This document shows, in pieces, positions 4,873 through 5,120 of a stretch of 5,120 bases of DNA. The notes beneath the pieces are model-generated. The model was given only the letters and a program-made list of their open reading frames with translations. It was not told where the DNA came from and searched no databases. Numbering within the stretch: the first letter of the stretch is position 1; each line of letters opens with the position of its first letter. The DNA comes from Eubacterium limosum (GTDB lineage: Bacteria; Bacillota; Clostridia; Eubacteriales; Eubacteriaceae), in contig CAUEUD010000244.1 of the NCBI GenBank assembly GCA_959020865.1, forward strand, positions 1 through 5,120. The letters run 5' to 3'. The position numbers and the translations under genes are program-made.

Positions 4873-5120
4873 AGCTTTGAGCGGTATAAAGATAACGGCG
4901 CTTGGAAATGTCCTGGGCAAAATATAACGCAAATAGCGGAGATTAGAGATAATTATATTTTTGAAGGGTGGAAAAATCAAGAGGCTGGAATGATAGAGAA
5001 GGAGTGGCCTTTTGTATTAGATGACAATATAACCTTTGACTCACAGGGAGGCTCGGCAGTGGCCCCGATCATTGGCATTGTGCCGGGCAATGTCATTAGT
5101 GAGCCAGAAAATCCAATTTA
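4873..5120 (+). pseudogene. InlB-B/Flg_new repeat protein fragment, open at window end
   Basis: In the same frame as the preceding ORF, directly after its TGA, 82 codons run without a stop to the window edge. They encode DNYIFEGW (4948-4971) and then DDNITFDSQGGSAVAPI (about 5020-5070) and PGNVISEPENP. This is the characteristic wording of the InlB B-repeat/Listeria-Bacteroides repeat (Flg_new), FDSxGGSAV...G..I..P..P...GY.F.GW, found in tandem in cell-wall and secreted adhesins of Firmicutes. Upstream, FERYKDNGAW (4876-4905) looks like a worn FEGWYKDNGAW from an earlier repeat. There is no in-frame ATG with a ribosome binding site; the first ATG (4990) falls in mid-repeat. The part before the last repeat is therefore probably decayed, while the last repeat looks well conserved and may belong to a longer ORF beyond the window. 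Confidence 0.6.

Noticed and set aside
1..5120. CRISPR array, tRNA/rRNA gene, insertion sequence or RiPP precursor next to the radical SAM gene
   Set aside because: I found no regularly spaced repeats, tRNA-like cloverleaf, transposase-like ORF or terminal inverted repeats. No small ORF with a leader-core layout lies beside the radical SAM gene, whose flanks are taken up by terminators.

Overview
The window looks like chromosomal DNA from a Gram-positive anaerobe of the Firmicutes (class Clostridia). The evidence is strong AGGAGG-type ribosome binding sites, near-consensus sigma-A promoters, intrinsic terminators with T tracts, a yjdF gene behind a structured leader, and protein wording typical of Clostridia. 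My impression is a relative of Eubacterium limosum/callanderi, but that is recall of protein style and not something the sequence proves.

Layout. Positions 23-1531 (+) hold a full-length FGGY carbohydrate kinase of xylulokinase type, ended by a clear hairpin terminator (1556-1587). Positions 1681-3045 (+) hold a full-length radical SAM protein with a C-terminal cysteine-rich (SPASM-like) part. It converges with a minus-strand yjdF gene (3100-3516), and the roughly 50 bp between them carry two back-to-back terminators, one per strand. The yjdF gene has a complete control region: a near-consensus promoter at 3634-3662, a structured leader (about 3541-3627) that fits the yjdF (azaaromatic-sensing) riboswitch class, and an AAGGAGG Shine-Dalgarno with a perfect 7-nt complement inside the leader. 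Diverging from it, after about 200 bp of AT-rich DNA with nothing recognisable, a TATAAT promoter drives a DUF3786-family gene (3936-4565, +).

The last 550 bp are poorly coding. There is a 25-codon ORF, then a short ORF (start 4663 or 4702) that stops at TGA 4870-4872. The same frame then stays open to the window edge and encodes degenerate InlB-B/Listeria-Bacteroides (Flg_new) repeats of a surface protein. I read this as a decayed, or at least interrupted, cell-surface protein gene continuing beyond the window.

The genes do not form one pathway. xylB is probably the end or middle of a sugar-catabolic operon starting upstream. The radical SAM gene and yjdF are single transcription units, and the right end is AT-richer accessory DNA. 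The best-supported regulatory object is the yjdF leader. The points most worth testing are the altered substrate-site residue of the kinase, the interrupted InlB-repeat reading frame, and the uncharacterised radical SAM family.
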